DNA from: Streptosporangium becharense
GTDB taxonomy: Bacteria; Actinomycetota; Actinomycetes; Streptosporangiales; Streptosporangiaceae
Length of the DNA stretch: 64,000 nt
Direction of reading: 5' to 3'
Assembly: GCF_014204985.1 (NCBI RefSeq)
Contig: NZ_JACHMP010000001.1
Coordinates: 3,348,001 to 3,412,000 of the forward strand
Shown here: positions 43,536-52,400 of the stretch, piece after piece
Layout of the letters: each line of letters starts with the position of its first letter
Numbering within the stretch: the first letter of the stretch is position 1
Made by a program: the position numbers and the translations under genes
The notes under the pieces: generated by a model
Told to the model about the DNA's origin: nothing
Seen by the model: the letters and a program-made list of their open reading frames with translations, nothing else
Databases searched by the model: none

Positions 43536-43570
43536 ATTGTAAGCGTATTGTCTGACAACTAGACAATACG
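43536..43570 (-). promoter_or_regulatory. Promoter and GntR-type operator of the EamA-GntR operon
   Basis: CGTATTGTCT (43544-43553) and AGACAATACG (43561-43570) form a perfect 10-bp inverted repeat around a 7-base spacer. On the minus strand TACAAT (43541-43536) is a good -10 box, with TTGTCT 19 bases upstream as a possible -35 lying inside the palindrome. A bound dimer would block RNA polymerase. The presence of a FadR-type GntR gene in the operon makes autoregulation likely. Confidence 0.8.
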
Positions 43571-43778
43571 ATCTCCCTCTCGTCCCAGGCCGGGCGTTCT
43601 CTTGTTTTCGCAGGTCAGAGCGCGGGTATTTTTCGGCAGGTGAGCCAGCAGACACAGCACGCGGTCCGCCGCACCGGCGGGGAGCATCCGGAGAGCGCCG
43701 CCGGAGCCATCCGGAACGGGCATGCGGCCGGCCGCCGGGCACCCGTCGCGACGACCTCCGGAGCGAGGTGATCGCGTG
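43571..43778 (+). other. Gap with no recognised gene
   Basis: About 200 bases lie between the divergent EamA and barstar genes. Reading frames run through on both strands, but they lack family signatures and I do not believe they are genes. The barstar promoter must lie here. Confidence 0.4.
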
Positions 43779-44141
43779 ATGTCCCGGGGAACCGTCGAGG
43801 AGGTCTCGGCACGGGACGTGGCGAGCCGGATCGGCGCTGCCACCCCGCACCGGCTGGACGGCACGAGGATGACGACCTCGGCCGAGGCGATGGACGCGAT
43901 CGTCGAGGCCCTGGAACCGCCGGGCGACGGTTTCCGGCACAACCTCGACGCCTTCTACGACGTTCTGACCGATCTGTCATGGTTGCCGCCGGGTGAGCAC
44001 CTCCTGGTCTGGTCGGACCCGTCGGCGCTGTGGAGCGAGGACCGTTCGGCCTACGACGCCATCCGGGTGGTGCTCGCCGAGGCGGTCGCCGACGGGTCGT
44101 CCGGAGAGTCCTTCCTCTCGGTTCTGATCATGACCGACTGA
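43779..44141 (+). CDS. Barstar-family ribonuclease inhibitor
   Basis: Barstar proteins bind and block barnase-type secreted RNases or related toxins in the cytoplasm. The 120-residue product has the N-terminal strand (HRLDGTRMTTSAEAMDAIVEAL) and the family core GFRHNLDAFYDVLTDLSWLPPGEHLLVW, corresponding to the G-x-N-x-D-A-L-x-D-x-L-x-D block. A GTG one codon earlier is an alternative start. No barnase-like partner is visible within the window, so it may neutralise an enzyme encoded elsewhere or a foreign one. Its 3' end overlaps the convergent SWIM-finger gene by 91 bp. Confidence 0.85.
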   Translation: MSRGTVEEVSARDVASRIGAATPHRLDGTRMTTSAEAMDAIVEALEPPGDGFRHNLDAFYDVLTDLSWLPPGEHLLVWSDPSALWSEDRSAYDAIRVVLAEAVADGSSGESFLSVLIMTD

Positions 44142-44392
44142 GCCGTCGCGACGCAGTGCGCGCAGAGCACCCCGTTCCGGCCCTCGGCACAGGTGCAGGA
44201 CCAGTGGAGCACCCCGTCGACGAGCCGGAACTCCACCCGCGCGGCGTCGTCATCGACCTCGGCGATCACCAGCGACGGTCCGAACCGGACCGGTTGCACC
44301 GCCCCCGACCTCACCAGCGCGTCGCCGCGCACCAGCGCCGCCCGCTCGGCGTGCCGCGTCTCCTCGGCGATCAAACCTGCGATCCCTTGCAT
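44051..44392 (-). CDS. SWIM zinc-finger protein
   Basis: The 113-residue product has a SWIM-type motif (C-x-C-x(n)-C-x-H) in WSCTCAEGRNGVLCAHCVA at about residues 64-82, preceded by a beta-rich stretch (SLVIAEVDDDAARVEFRLVDG). SWIM fingers bind nucleic acid or protein and occur in recombination-related and helicase-associated proteins. The small size suggests an accessory or regulatory role. The C-terminal 25 residues, after the finger, are encoded in the overlap with the barstar gene and may be functionally neutral. Confidence 0.75.
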   Translation of the reverse strand: MQGIAGLIAEETRHAERAALVRGDALVRSGAVQPVRFGPSLVIAEVDDDAARVEFRLVDGVLHWSCTCAEGRNGVLCAHCVATAQSVMIRTERKDSPDDPSATASASTTRMAS

Positions 44393-44560
44393 GGGAACCC
44401 CCTCCTGCTCAGGAAGACGTACCAGGGAACCTGGTGGTTCCGCCCACCTTGGAGAGATAAATCCTGTCGATAGCGAATCATCCGCACGCCTAGTCGCAGA
44501 TGAACCAGATTGCTAGGGTTTCGCCACTGCTAACCGCACATCTCGGTAGTGCGAGGTATT

Positions 44561-46618
44561 ATGGTCGGCCGCAAACGCCCTGTCAGGAGCAAAATTTTCG
44601 TCCTGCTTCTGGTGCCTATTATCTCACTTGTAGTCATTTGGGGATTTGCTGCCAGTTTGACCCTCCAGAGCGGCCGAGAGCTCCTCCGGGTCAGCAGCGG
44701 CTACGAGCACGCGATCCTGCCCGCCAGAAAGGTCACCAGCGCCCTCCAGCACGAGCGGCTGCTGTCCCTGTCCGTCCTCGGCGACCTCGGTGTCTCCCGG
44801 GCCGGTCTCGACTCCCAGCGGCTGCGGACCGACGCCGCGCGAGCGGAACTGGAGCGGCTGACCGCCCGGGGCCGCGCCGACATCTCCTCCGGCACCTGGA
44901 ACGACCTGACGCGCCTGTTCACCGCGATGGACCGGCTCACCGAGATCCGCAGCGGAGTCGACACCCGGACCGACACCCGGACGCAGACCCTCGACGCCTA
45001 CAGCGACATCGTCGCGGCGGCCTTCGAGGTGTACGCGGGGATCCGCATCTCCACCGACGTCGACCTGACCGACCAGGCACGGGCCATCGTCATGGTCGGC
45101 CGCAGCCGCGAGATGCTCAGCCAGCAGGCCGCGCTGATCTCCGGTGCCGTGGTCGAGGGGCACATGAGCCCCGCGGAACGCGCCGCGTTCCGCGAGCTCG
45201 CCACCGGCCGCAGGCTTCTGTACTCGCTGGGGTTCAGCCGGCTCGACCCGGAGTTCCAGGCCCTCTACACCCCCCTGCACGACTCCGAGTCGTACGAATC
45301 GTTCGAGCGGATCGAGAACGCCGTCGCCGCGCAGGCCGAGCCGGAGGCGTCCTGGGCGACGGTCGCCACCACGCTGTCCGACACCTTCGACAGACTCGCC
45401 GGGGACGTCAGCCGGCGCATCAGCGAGCGGTCCGTGCCGCTCGCCCGGGACATCCTCGTCCGGATCGGCGTCGCGGGCGGCCTCGGGCTCGCCGCGCTCG
45501 GGCTGTCCGTCTTCGTCTCGGTGCGGTTCGGCCGCCGGCTGACCGCCGAGCTGGTCGGCCTCCAGCGGGTCGCGCTCGATCTGGCGGACAGGCGGCTGCC
45601 GGACGTGGTCGCGCGGCTGCGCCGCGGGGAGGACGTCCGCGCCGAGGTGCCCGAGCCCGACTACGGCAGCACCGAGGAGATCGCCCGGGTCGGCGAGGCG
45701 TTCTCCTCGGTCCAGCGGACCGCCGTCGAGGCCGCCGCCGGGCAGGCCCGGATGCGCAAGGGCGTCAACAAGGTCTTCGTGAACCTGGCCAGGCGCAACC
45801 AGTCGCTCCTGCACCGGCAGCTCGCCATGCTGGAGACGATGGAGCAGCGGGCCGCCGACCCGAAGACCCTGGAGGACCTGTTCGGCCTGGACCACCTGAC
45901 CACCCGCATGCGCCGTCACTCCGAAGGACTGATCATCCTGTCCGGCGCCGCCCCCGGCAGGAAGTGGCGGACGCCGGTCACGGTCTACGACGTGGTCCGC
46001 GCCGCCGTCGAGGAGGTCGAGGACTACCGGCGGGTCAAGGTCGACGTGCCACCGGGTCCGTGCCTGGTCGGCAACGTCGTCACCGACGTGATCCACCTGA
46101 TCGCCGAACTGGTGGAGAACGCCGCCGTCTTCTCTCCCCCGCACACCTCGGTCCGCGTCCACGGCGAGGCCGTGGCCAGGGGTTACGCCATAGAGATCGA
46201 GGACCGCGGGCTCGGCATCGGCCCTGAGGAGACGGCCCGGCTCAACGAGCGCCTGGCCGACCCCCCGGAGTTCGACCTGGCCGACAGCGACCGGCTCGGC
46301 CTGTTCGTCGTCGGCCGGCTCGCCGCCCGGCACGGCATCCGCGTCTCGCTGCGGGCCTCCCCCTTCGGGGGCACCGCCGCGATCGTGCTGATCCCCGAGG
46401 GGCTGATGGCCGACACGCCACAGCCGAAGCCGGCCTGTCCCGCCGAGCCGGAACAGTCCCTCGCGGAGGGCGGCCTGCCCAGACGGACGCGGGCCGGCGT
46501 CCCCGCCCGGGCGCCCGCGGCCGGCGCCGGGACACCACCCGGAGAACGGGCCCCGGGCAGCGTGCTGACGTCGTTCCGCGAGGGACGCCGCCGCGCCGAG
46601 CACGACGGCGGGTCGTGA
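44561..46618 (+). CDS. Conservon sensor kinase-like protein (CvnA type)
   Basis: The 685-residue product is a membrane histidine-kinase-like protein with a nitrate-sensing-type extracellular region. One helix lies at about residues 14-36, a long helical sensor domain spans about 40-300 (LPARKVTSALQHERLLSL near its start), and a second helix lies near 305-330. A HAMP-like linker follows, then MRKGVNKVFVNLARRNQSLLHRQL, which replaces a normal phosphoacceptor. The ATPase domain has ELVENAAVFSPPHTSV and EDRGLGIG. In streptomycetes such CvnA proteins work with roadblock (B), DUF742 (C) and GTPase (D) partners. GAGG 5 bases before the ATG at 44561 supports that start. Confidence 0.87.
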   Translation: MVGRKRPVRSKIFVLLLVPIISLVVIWGFAASLTLQSGRELLRVSSGYEHAILPARKVTSALQHERLLSLSVLGDLGVSRAGLDSQRLRTDAARAELERLTARGRADISSGTWNDLTRLFTAMDRLTEIRSGVDTRTDTRTQTLDAYSDIVAAAFEVYAGIRISTDVDLTDQARAIVMVGRSREMLSQQAALISGAVVEGHMSPAERAAFRELATGRRLLYSLGFSRLDPEFQALYTPLHDSESYESFERIENAVAAQAEPEASWATVATTLSDTFDRLAGDVSRRISERSVPLARDILVRIGVAGGLGLAALGLSVFVSVRFGRRLTAELVGLQRVALDLADRRLPDVVARLRRGEDVRAEVPEPDYGSTEEIARVGEAFSSVQRTAVEAAAGQARMRKGVNKVFVNLARRNQSLLHRQLAMLETMEQRAADPKTLEDLFGLDHLTTRMRRHSEGLIILSGAAPGRKWRTPVTVYDVVRAAVEEVEDYRRVKVDVPPGPCLVGNVVTDVIHLIAELVENAAVFSPPHTSVRVHGEAVARGYAIEIEDRGLGIGPEETARLNERLADPPEFDLADSDRLGLFVVGRLAARHGIRVSLRASPFGGTAAIVLIPEGLMADTPQPKPACPAEPEQSLAEGGLPRRTRAGVPARAPAAGAGTPPGERAPGSVLTSFREGRRRAEHDGGS

Positions 46619-46974
46619 TGACGGAGCCCCTGGCCGGCGAGGACACCGGGCCGATCGTCCGTCCCTACACGATGACCGGTGGCAGGACCAGCGCCGGCGG
46701 CGCGCGGTTCGACCTGGTGTCGGTGGTCACCGCGGTCGGAGAACCGGGCCGGGTCCTGCCGCCCGAACACCTGGCGATCCTGGACGCCTGCCGGGCACCC
46801 GCCTCCGTCGCGGACGTGGCGAGCTCCACGGGCCTGGCCGTCGGGGTGCTCCGGGTGCTCCTGGCCGACCTGCGCGACGCCGGCCTGATCTCGCTCCGCC
46901 GCCCCGCACCGCCCGCCGGAGTCCCCCACGAGAGCCTGCTGCGTGACGTGCTCGCCGGGCTCAGGGCTCTGTGA
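46618..46974 (+). CDS. DUF742 protein (CvnC type)
   Basis: The 118-residue product matches DUF742, the third member of conservons. It begins with IVRPYTMTGGRTSAGGARFDLVSVV, followed by PEHLAILDACRAPASVADVASSTGLAVGVLRVLLADLRDAGLISL (two contiguous parts of a winged-helix-like fold). The ATG overlaps the kinase stop (TGATG). A roadblock/LC7 gene would normally lie between the two and a GTPase gene after this one; both are absent here. Its stop codon and last codons are copied 38 bp downstream. Confidence 0.87.
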   Translation: MTEPLAGEDTGPIVRPYTMTGGRTSAGGARFDLVSVVTAVGEPGRVLPPEHLAILDACRAPASVADVASSTGLAVGVLRVLLADLRDAGLISLRRPAPPAGVPHESLLRDVLAGLRAL

Positions 46975-47077
46975 CCCGCGGGCATCCACTCGCCGGGCTC
47001 AGGGCTCCGTGACCCGCGGGCACCCGGAGGTCAGCCGGTGGCCGGGCGGGCACCCGGAGGTCAGTCGGTGGCCAGGC
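46951..47077. repeat. Two back-to-back tandem duplications copying both convergent stop codons
   Basis: A 34-bp element at 46951-46984 (containing the DUF742 stop) recurs at 46989-47022 with one mismatch. A second element at 47018-47047 recurs from 47048 to about 47077. The latter copy contains the stop codon (47061-47063) of the convergent acetyltransferase gene. The whole intergenic space is made of these copies. Confidence 0.9.
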
Positions 47078-47552
47078 GGGCGTGCCGCTCCACGTCGTAG
47101 CGGACGCCCCCGTAGCTCAGCTTGGCCCGCTCGACCCCCTCGGGCAGGAAACCCGCCCTGGTCGCCACGGCGCATGAGGCCCGGTTGCCGAGGTGGTGCC
47201 CCAGCTCCAGGCGGAACAGGCCACGCTCGCGGAACGCCCACTCCGACATCTTCATGGTCGCTGCCACGGCCACCCCCCGCCCCCTGGCGTGCGGCAGCGT
47301 CCAGTACGACACCCAGCCGGTGTCGTGTGCGTCGATGTCGCTGACCGCCACGTTGCCCACGACCTCGCCGCCGCACACCACCGCGAACGCCTGCGCGTCG
47401 TCGCGGAACCCCCACAGCCCCATCCACTCCAGCGCCGCGCGGGGCGTGTCGATCGGCCTGGCCGCCTGGTCGGCCATGTCAGGGGAGCGGAACGCGTCGA
47501 GCAGCACCTGCACGTCGCCGGGATGCCATCCGCGCAACTCCACGTCAATCAT
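47061..47552 (-). CDS. GNAT N-acetyltransferase (RimJ/RimL type)
   Basis: The 163-residue product has the ribosomal-protein-acetyltransferase-like pattern. ELRGWHPGDVQVLLDAFRSPD starts it, EVVGNVAVSDIDAHDTGWVSYWTLPHARGRGVAVAA carries the acetyl-CoA loop (R/Q-x-x-G-x-G/A in ARGRGVA), and LELGHHLGNRASCAVATRAGF is the last conserved block. The ATG at 47552 is chosen because the domain starts there. The substrate is unknown. Its final codons and stop are duplicated immediately downstream. Confidence 0.83.
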   Translation of the reverse strand: MIDVELRGWHPGDVQVLLDAFRSPDMADQAARPIDTPRAALEWMGLWGFRDDAQAFAVVCGGEVVGNVAVSDIDAHDTGWVSYWTLPHARGRGVAVAATMKMSEWAFRERGLFRLELGHHLGNRASCAVATRAGFLPEGVERAKLSYGGVRYDVERHARLATD

Positions 47553-47659
47553 GCCGTGCAGGGTATTGCCCGCGGGGCGGACCGGGAAGTGGTGCGCCGG
47601 CCCGGCCGCCGAGTCCGGCCCTCGCCCCCGGCCCGTCTCCCCCGGCCCGTCTCCCCGGC

Positions 47660-48382
47660 TCATCTCTCCCGGTTCCCCCTCCCCGGGCCGGAGAACGGGC
47701 CGGACAGCGCCGCCCACTGCAACAGCATGATGGTCTTCGCGTCGGCGATCTCCCCCGAGGCGATCATGTCGAGGGCCTTCGCGAAGGGCAGCTCCACCAC
47801 CTCGATGTCCTCGCCGTCGTCGGCCAGCCCGCCGCCGTCGGAGGTGCGCCGGTCCGCGCTGTACGGAGCGGCGAAGAAGTGGACGCGCTCGGTGACGGAG
47901 CCCGGGCTCATGTAGACGTCGAAGACGTGCTCCACCTCGCCGATGTCGTAACCGGTCTCCTCGGCGGCCTCCCGCCGGATCGCGGTCTCCGGGTCGTCGT
48001 CGTCGAGCAGGCCCGCGGCCGTCTCCAGCAGCAGCCCGTCGGGGTGGCCGTTCACGTAGACCGGGTAGCGGAACTGCCTGGTCAGCAGGACGGTCTCGCG
48101 CCCGGCGTCGTAGAGGAGCACCGTCGCGCCGTTACCGCGGTCGTATGTCTCCCGCTCCTCGGTACTCCAGGTGCCGTTCCGGTGCCGGTAGTCGAAGGTC
48201 GTCTTGCGCAGCACGTACCAGCTCGACGAGAGCAGCTCCACCTCCCGCACCCGGACCCCGGGGTTGCCGGTCAGGTCGAACCCCACCCGGTCGAGGCCGG
48301 TGCGGCCCCGCCGGTCCGGGACGTCCACCCCGGGCACCCCTGCGGGGATGGTCTTCTTCGGTGTCTGTGAGGGTTCACGCAT
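47660..48382 (-). CDS. NUDIX hydrolase (GDP-mannose pyrophosphatase NudK-like)
   Basis: The 240-residue product contains the Nudix box in [20 protein letters not shown], with the metal-binding Glu residues. It also has the NudK/ADP-ribose pyrophosphatase flanks [21 protein letters not shown] and [15 protein letters not shown], and [22 protein letters not shown]. It may clear GDP-mannose or ADP-ribose. The start ATG at 48382 is an estimate. The tail [13 protein letters not shown] is rich in Gly and Arg. It is a single gene with no evident operon. Confidence 0.85.
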   Translation of the reverse strand: MREPSQTPKKTIPAGVPGVDVPDRRGRTGLDRVGFDLTGNPGVRVREVELLSSSWYVLRKTTFDYRHRNGTWSTEERETYDRGNGATVLLYDAGRETVLLTRQFRYPVYVNGHPDGLLLETAAGLLDDDDPETAIRREAAEETGYDIGEVEHVFDVYMSPGSVTERVHFFAAPYSADRRTSDGGGLADDGEDIEVVELPFAKALDMIASGEIADAKTIMLLQWAALSGPFSGPGRGNRER

Positions 48383-48468
48383 GAGGGTCAGTCTGCCCTG
48401 GGCTCCGGAGGAGGGCCGGTCCGCCCCGGGCGGAGACGAAGTCACTCCTCCCCGGGCGCGGGAGAAGA

Positions 48469-48843
48469 TCAGTCCGCCTTGGGCACCGGAGAGGGCGGGA
48501 CCGCCGCCCGCAGGGCCGCCGGGACATCGGGATCGAGGGGGAACACCCCGGTGAGACCGGTGAGCGTCAGGAGCCGTTCCAGGACCCCGGTGGCCCCGGC
48601 CAGGCGCAGGCAACCCCCCGCCTCGCCCGCGCGTCGCCGGAAGTCGAGCATGACCCACAACCCGGTGGAGTCGCAGAACCGGAGACCGGCGACGTCCAGG
48701 ACCACGCGGGACGCCCCCCGGTCGAAGCGGGCGGTGAGGGCATCGCGCAGCAGGGGACTGGACAGTTTGTCCAGCTCACCCACGAGGACGATCACACAGG
48801 CACCGTCGTGCTCGCGGACCGAGACAGCAAGCGGCGTCGTCAT
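48469..48843 (-). CDS. STAS-domain anti-sigma factor antagonist
   Basis: The 124-residue product is a SpoIIAA/RsbV-like protein: [40 protein letters not shown] and a final helix. The serine in FCDSTGL (about residue 58) is the site that anti-sigma kinases phosphorylate in this family. Unphosphorylated, it would free a sigma factor. No kinase or sigma gene is adjacent. GGAACGTGCGGAG precedes the ATG at 48843. Confidence 0.88.
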   Translation of the reverse strand: MTTPLAVSVREHDGACVIVLVGELDKLSSPLLRDALTARFDRGASRVVLDVAGLRFCDSTGLWVMLDFRRRAGEAGGCLRLAGATGVLERLLTLTGLTGVFPLDPDVPAALRAAVPPSPVPKAD

Positions 48844-49011
48844 CTCCGCACGTTCCTTAGGCCGGGTCTCCCGAGGCTATTCCAATGATCTTGATGAGAG
48901 GGCGATCTTCCACCGACCGAAACGCGCTCGTGAACAAAACCCGCTTCGGAACCGTCCGCATCGGTTGCCCGCCCACCGATAGATCTACCCCGTGCGGGGC
49001 ACTCAGCCCCT

Positions 49012-49332
49012 ATGAACAACGACGACGCGGAGAGCCGAGACTTCTGCAGGAAGGGATTCGACGGAAGGCCCTCGGACCGGCCCAGGACGACGGGAGAGAT
49101 AGCCCTGAACCTGGCCGTCAGCGAATCGCTGGCCAACCACGGTCACCATGCCTTGGTCAACGCGCACGAGGCCGCGGCCAGCGGTCATGAGCACCTGGCC
49201 GAGGCGGGTGTCGGAGACGTGGAGGAGCACCTCGACCTCGCGCGCTGGCACCGGTGGTGCGCCATCGTGGAGGACCAACTGGCCGACGAAGCCGACCGGC
49301 GGACTCCCGCCAGGCGCGACAGGAGGACCTGA
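49012..49332 (+). CDS. Small His-rich protein, function unknown
   Basis: The 106-residue product has strong third-position GC bias, so I believe it is a real gene, but I do not recognise a family. It is helical and rich in His and Ala (NHGHHALVNAHEAAASGHEHLAEAG and HLDLARWHRWCAIVEDQLADEA), resembling small actinomycete proteins with no known role. The gene is divergent from the STAS gene, with 168 bp between starts, and convergent with the SARP gene. Confidence 0.6.
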   Translation: MNNDDAESRDFCRKGFDGRPSDRPRTTGEIALNLAVSESLANHGHHALVNAHEAAASGHEHLAEAGVGDVEEHLDLARWHRWCAIVEDQLADEADRRTPARRDRRT

Positions 49333-49464
49333 ACGGGCGCGGTGTGATCGGGCGGCGGGGCCGGACGGGGTGCACCCCGCGGCCGTGGGCGTCCGCAGCC
49401 GGGGACGGGCGGTATCGGCCTCACCGCCCGAACCGGTCGGCCCCACCGCCCCAACCGGCCCGCC

Positions 49465-52400
49465 TCACCCGTTCAGCGGGCCGGACGTCCCGCTGCCGCG
49501 GATGCTCTCGACCAGGGCGGCGCTCTGACGTTCCAGATACGGCAGTCCCAGGCGTCGGTGGGTCTCCCGCGCGCGTTCGGCGTGGGTCAGGGCCTCCTCG
49601 GTCCGGCCGATCCGGTGCAGCAGCCGGGCGGTCGCCTCGTTGAGCGACCCCCAGGAGGCACAACCCGTGCCCAGCGTCACCAGCTGGTCGGTGATGGGGG
49701 CCAGCTCCGCCAGCAGGCCCCGTGGGTCGGGGCGGCCGATCCGGGCCGCGACGAGGGCCCACTGCCAGACCACGAACTGCCATGTCCAGTCATGCTCGGC
49801 GACCGCTCCCCACCAGTCGATGAGCCGGTGCGCGAGCGGCTCGTCCCCCGCCTCGACCGCGGCCAGTACGGCGGTGGGACGTAACAAGCGGTAGGAGTCG
49901 TTCCCGGCGGCGTCGACCAGCTCGGGCAGGAGGACCCCGTGGCGGCCCTGTGCCCGGTTCGCCAGGAAGGTACAGATGAGGTTGATGCAGTCGGGGCCCC
50001 ACAGGCTGGTGAGCCGGTAGCTTTCGGCGGCGACCCCGGCCAGCCGTTCGACGTCCTCCCACCTGCCGTCCAGCATCGCCCGTCCGACCGCGGCGTAGGT
50101 CACCTGGGTCTCGATCTCCGGCATCCGCACCTCACCGGTCAGCCGCAGGCAGCAGGCGAGCTCGGTGTCGTAGTCGGTCAGCAGCCCGGAGCGCAGCAGG
50201 GTCGGCATCCGGTGCAGGCGCGCGATGATCTCGGCGGCCCGGGGCAGGTCCGGGAGCGTCAGGATCTCCTCCGCCGCCAGGTAGCGGTCCTCCTCGTACT
50301 CGGGCGTCCACGCCGCGATGACGAAGTTGTTGAGCGTCCGCGCCAGCAGCCGGTGGTCGCCGGTCTTCCGGGCGAGTGCGACGGCCTCGGTCGCGTGGCG
50401 CCGTCCCTCGTCGCGACGGTCGCTGTAGTAGAGCTCCACGCCGAGCGTGCCGAGCAGCTCGGCCCGGCGGGTGTCGTCGCCGGGCGGCAGGCGGTCGAGC
50501 TGCTCCTCCAGTACGGCGACCATGCGCGCGTCCACCACACCGTAGGCACGCCAGTTCCACAGTGTCACGCCGCCGAAGACCGTGGCCGCCTCGATCACCG
50601 CCGCGTCGTCGCCGCGCCGGGAGGCGAGCGTCACGGCCTCGTCGAGCGCGACGCGGGCTCCGGTCACGTCCCCGGTCACCCGGCGGGCCCGGCCCAGCTC
50701 GATGAGGAGCGCGGTGCGGGAGGCCGCCGACTCCGGCGCGTGCGGAGCGAGCGCCGCGAGCGCCTGCTCCCAGAACATGACCGCCTCGTCGTAGGCGAGG
50801 CGGGCCGCCGCCTGGACCGCCGCCCGGGAGGCGTACGACGTCGCCTTGGCCGCCTCGCCCACCCGCGCGGCCATGCCGAAGTGGTGAGCCAGCACGGGCA
50901 GCCGTACATCCAGGTCTCCCGGATGGAGGTTCTCGATCGCCTCCCCGACCCGCCCGTGGATCTGTGCCCGTTGCAGGCGGCTGAGGCCCTCGTAGAGCGC
51001 CTCCTGGACGAGCGCGTGCGAGAACCGGTAGTCCCAGCCGCCGTCCACCTCGGTGAGCAGGCCGATCGCCACGGCGGGTTCCAGCAGCATCATCATCCGG
51101 GTGGCGCCGACGCCGGTGGCCGCGTCGAGCACGTCGGCGTCGACGTCCCTGCCGATCACAGCGGCGACCCGCAACAGGGTCTGCGAGTCCTCCGGCAGCC
51201 GGGAGACGCGCCGCGTGATGACGTCGCGCACCCCGTCGGGCACGGCGATCGAGGTGACGTCCGCGACGGACAACCGCTGCAGGGGCGAGACACTGGTCAG
51301 CAGGCGGAGCAGCTCGCCGAGGAAGAAGGGGTTGCCGCCGGTGCGGTCGTGCAACGCGTGGGCGAGGGCGGGATCCACGTCGTGGAGGTGGTCGGCGACC
51401 TGCTCGGCGGTGAGAGCGGTGACGCTCATCCGTTCGGTGCCGCGTTGCCGGGTCAGGTCGCCGAGCGCGTCCGTCAGCGCCTGACGTGCCTGCGCGGGCT
51501 CCGGGCGGAGCGTGGCCAGCACCAGCAACGGCACCCGGTGCAGGTCGGCGCCGAGGAAGGTCAGCAGTTTGAGGGACGCGGCATCCGCCCAGTGGATGTC
51601 CTCCATGAGGAGGAGCACCGGTGCGGCGGCCACCCGGCGGGACAGGGCACCGGACACGGCGTCGTACAGCAGGAAGCGCGCGGTGTCGGGGTCGCCGGCG
51701 CCGGGTGCCTCGTCCCCGCCGGTGAGCCTGCGCGTCACCCCGGCCAGCTCGCCGTCACCGCCGTCGCCTCCGGTCCCGCCGCCCAGGGCGTTCAGGGCCT
51801 GGATCCACGGCCAGAAGGCGGGGGCGCCGCTCCCCTCGACGCAGCGGCTCCACACGACGGTGACGCCCGTCTCCTCCGCGATCCGCGCGGCGGCGTCGGC
51901 CAGGCGGGTCTTGCCGATCCCCGACTCCCCGCTGACCAGCAGGACGCCCCCCACACCGCGGACGGTGGCGTCCAGCCTCTCCCGGATCCGGCGCAGATGG
52001 GGTTCCCTGCCCACCAGCCTGCGGCGGCACTCGGCCAGCACGGACTGGTGTGTCTCCCCGCCCCCCGCGGCGCCGTGTGCGACGGGGCCGGACGGGCCGG
52101 CCGCGACGTGATCCGCGGGATCGGCCGGGACGGTGGGGATGTACATCTCCTGTTGCGGCACACGCGTGACCTGGACCTGGGCCGGCCACGGGCCCGTGAC
52201 CGATTCGGGCGGGGAGCGGTCGAGTGATTCGTCCTGGTCGAGGATGGCCCGTTCGAGTCTGCGTAACGCGGGCCCCGGCTCCAGCCCGAGTTCGTCGCTC
52301 AGCAGGGTGCGGCAACGCTGGTAGGCCGCCAGCGCCTCGGCCTGTCTGCGGTCCCGGTACAGGGCACGCATGAGCAGGGCCCAGAAGCCCTCCCGGTAGG

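Noticed and set aside
43559-43942. Minus-strand frames upstream of the EamA gene, including an extended start for EamA
   Set aside because: They cross the operator and promoter and the divergent barstar gene. The transporter's first helix starts exactly at the ATG at 43529.
46951-47077. A CRISPR-like array
   Set aside because: There are only two copies of each unit, they have no spacers, and they overlap gene ends; they are simple tandem duplications.
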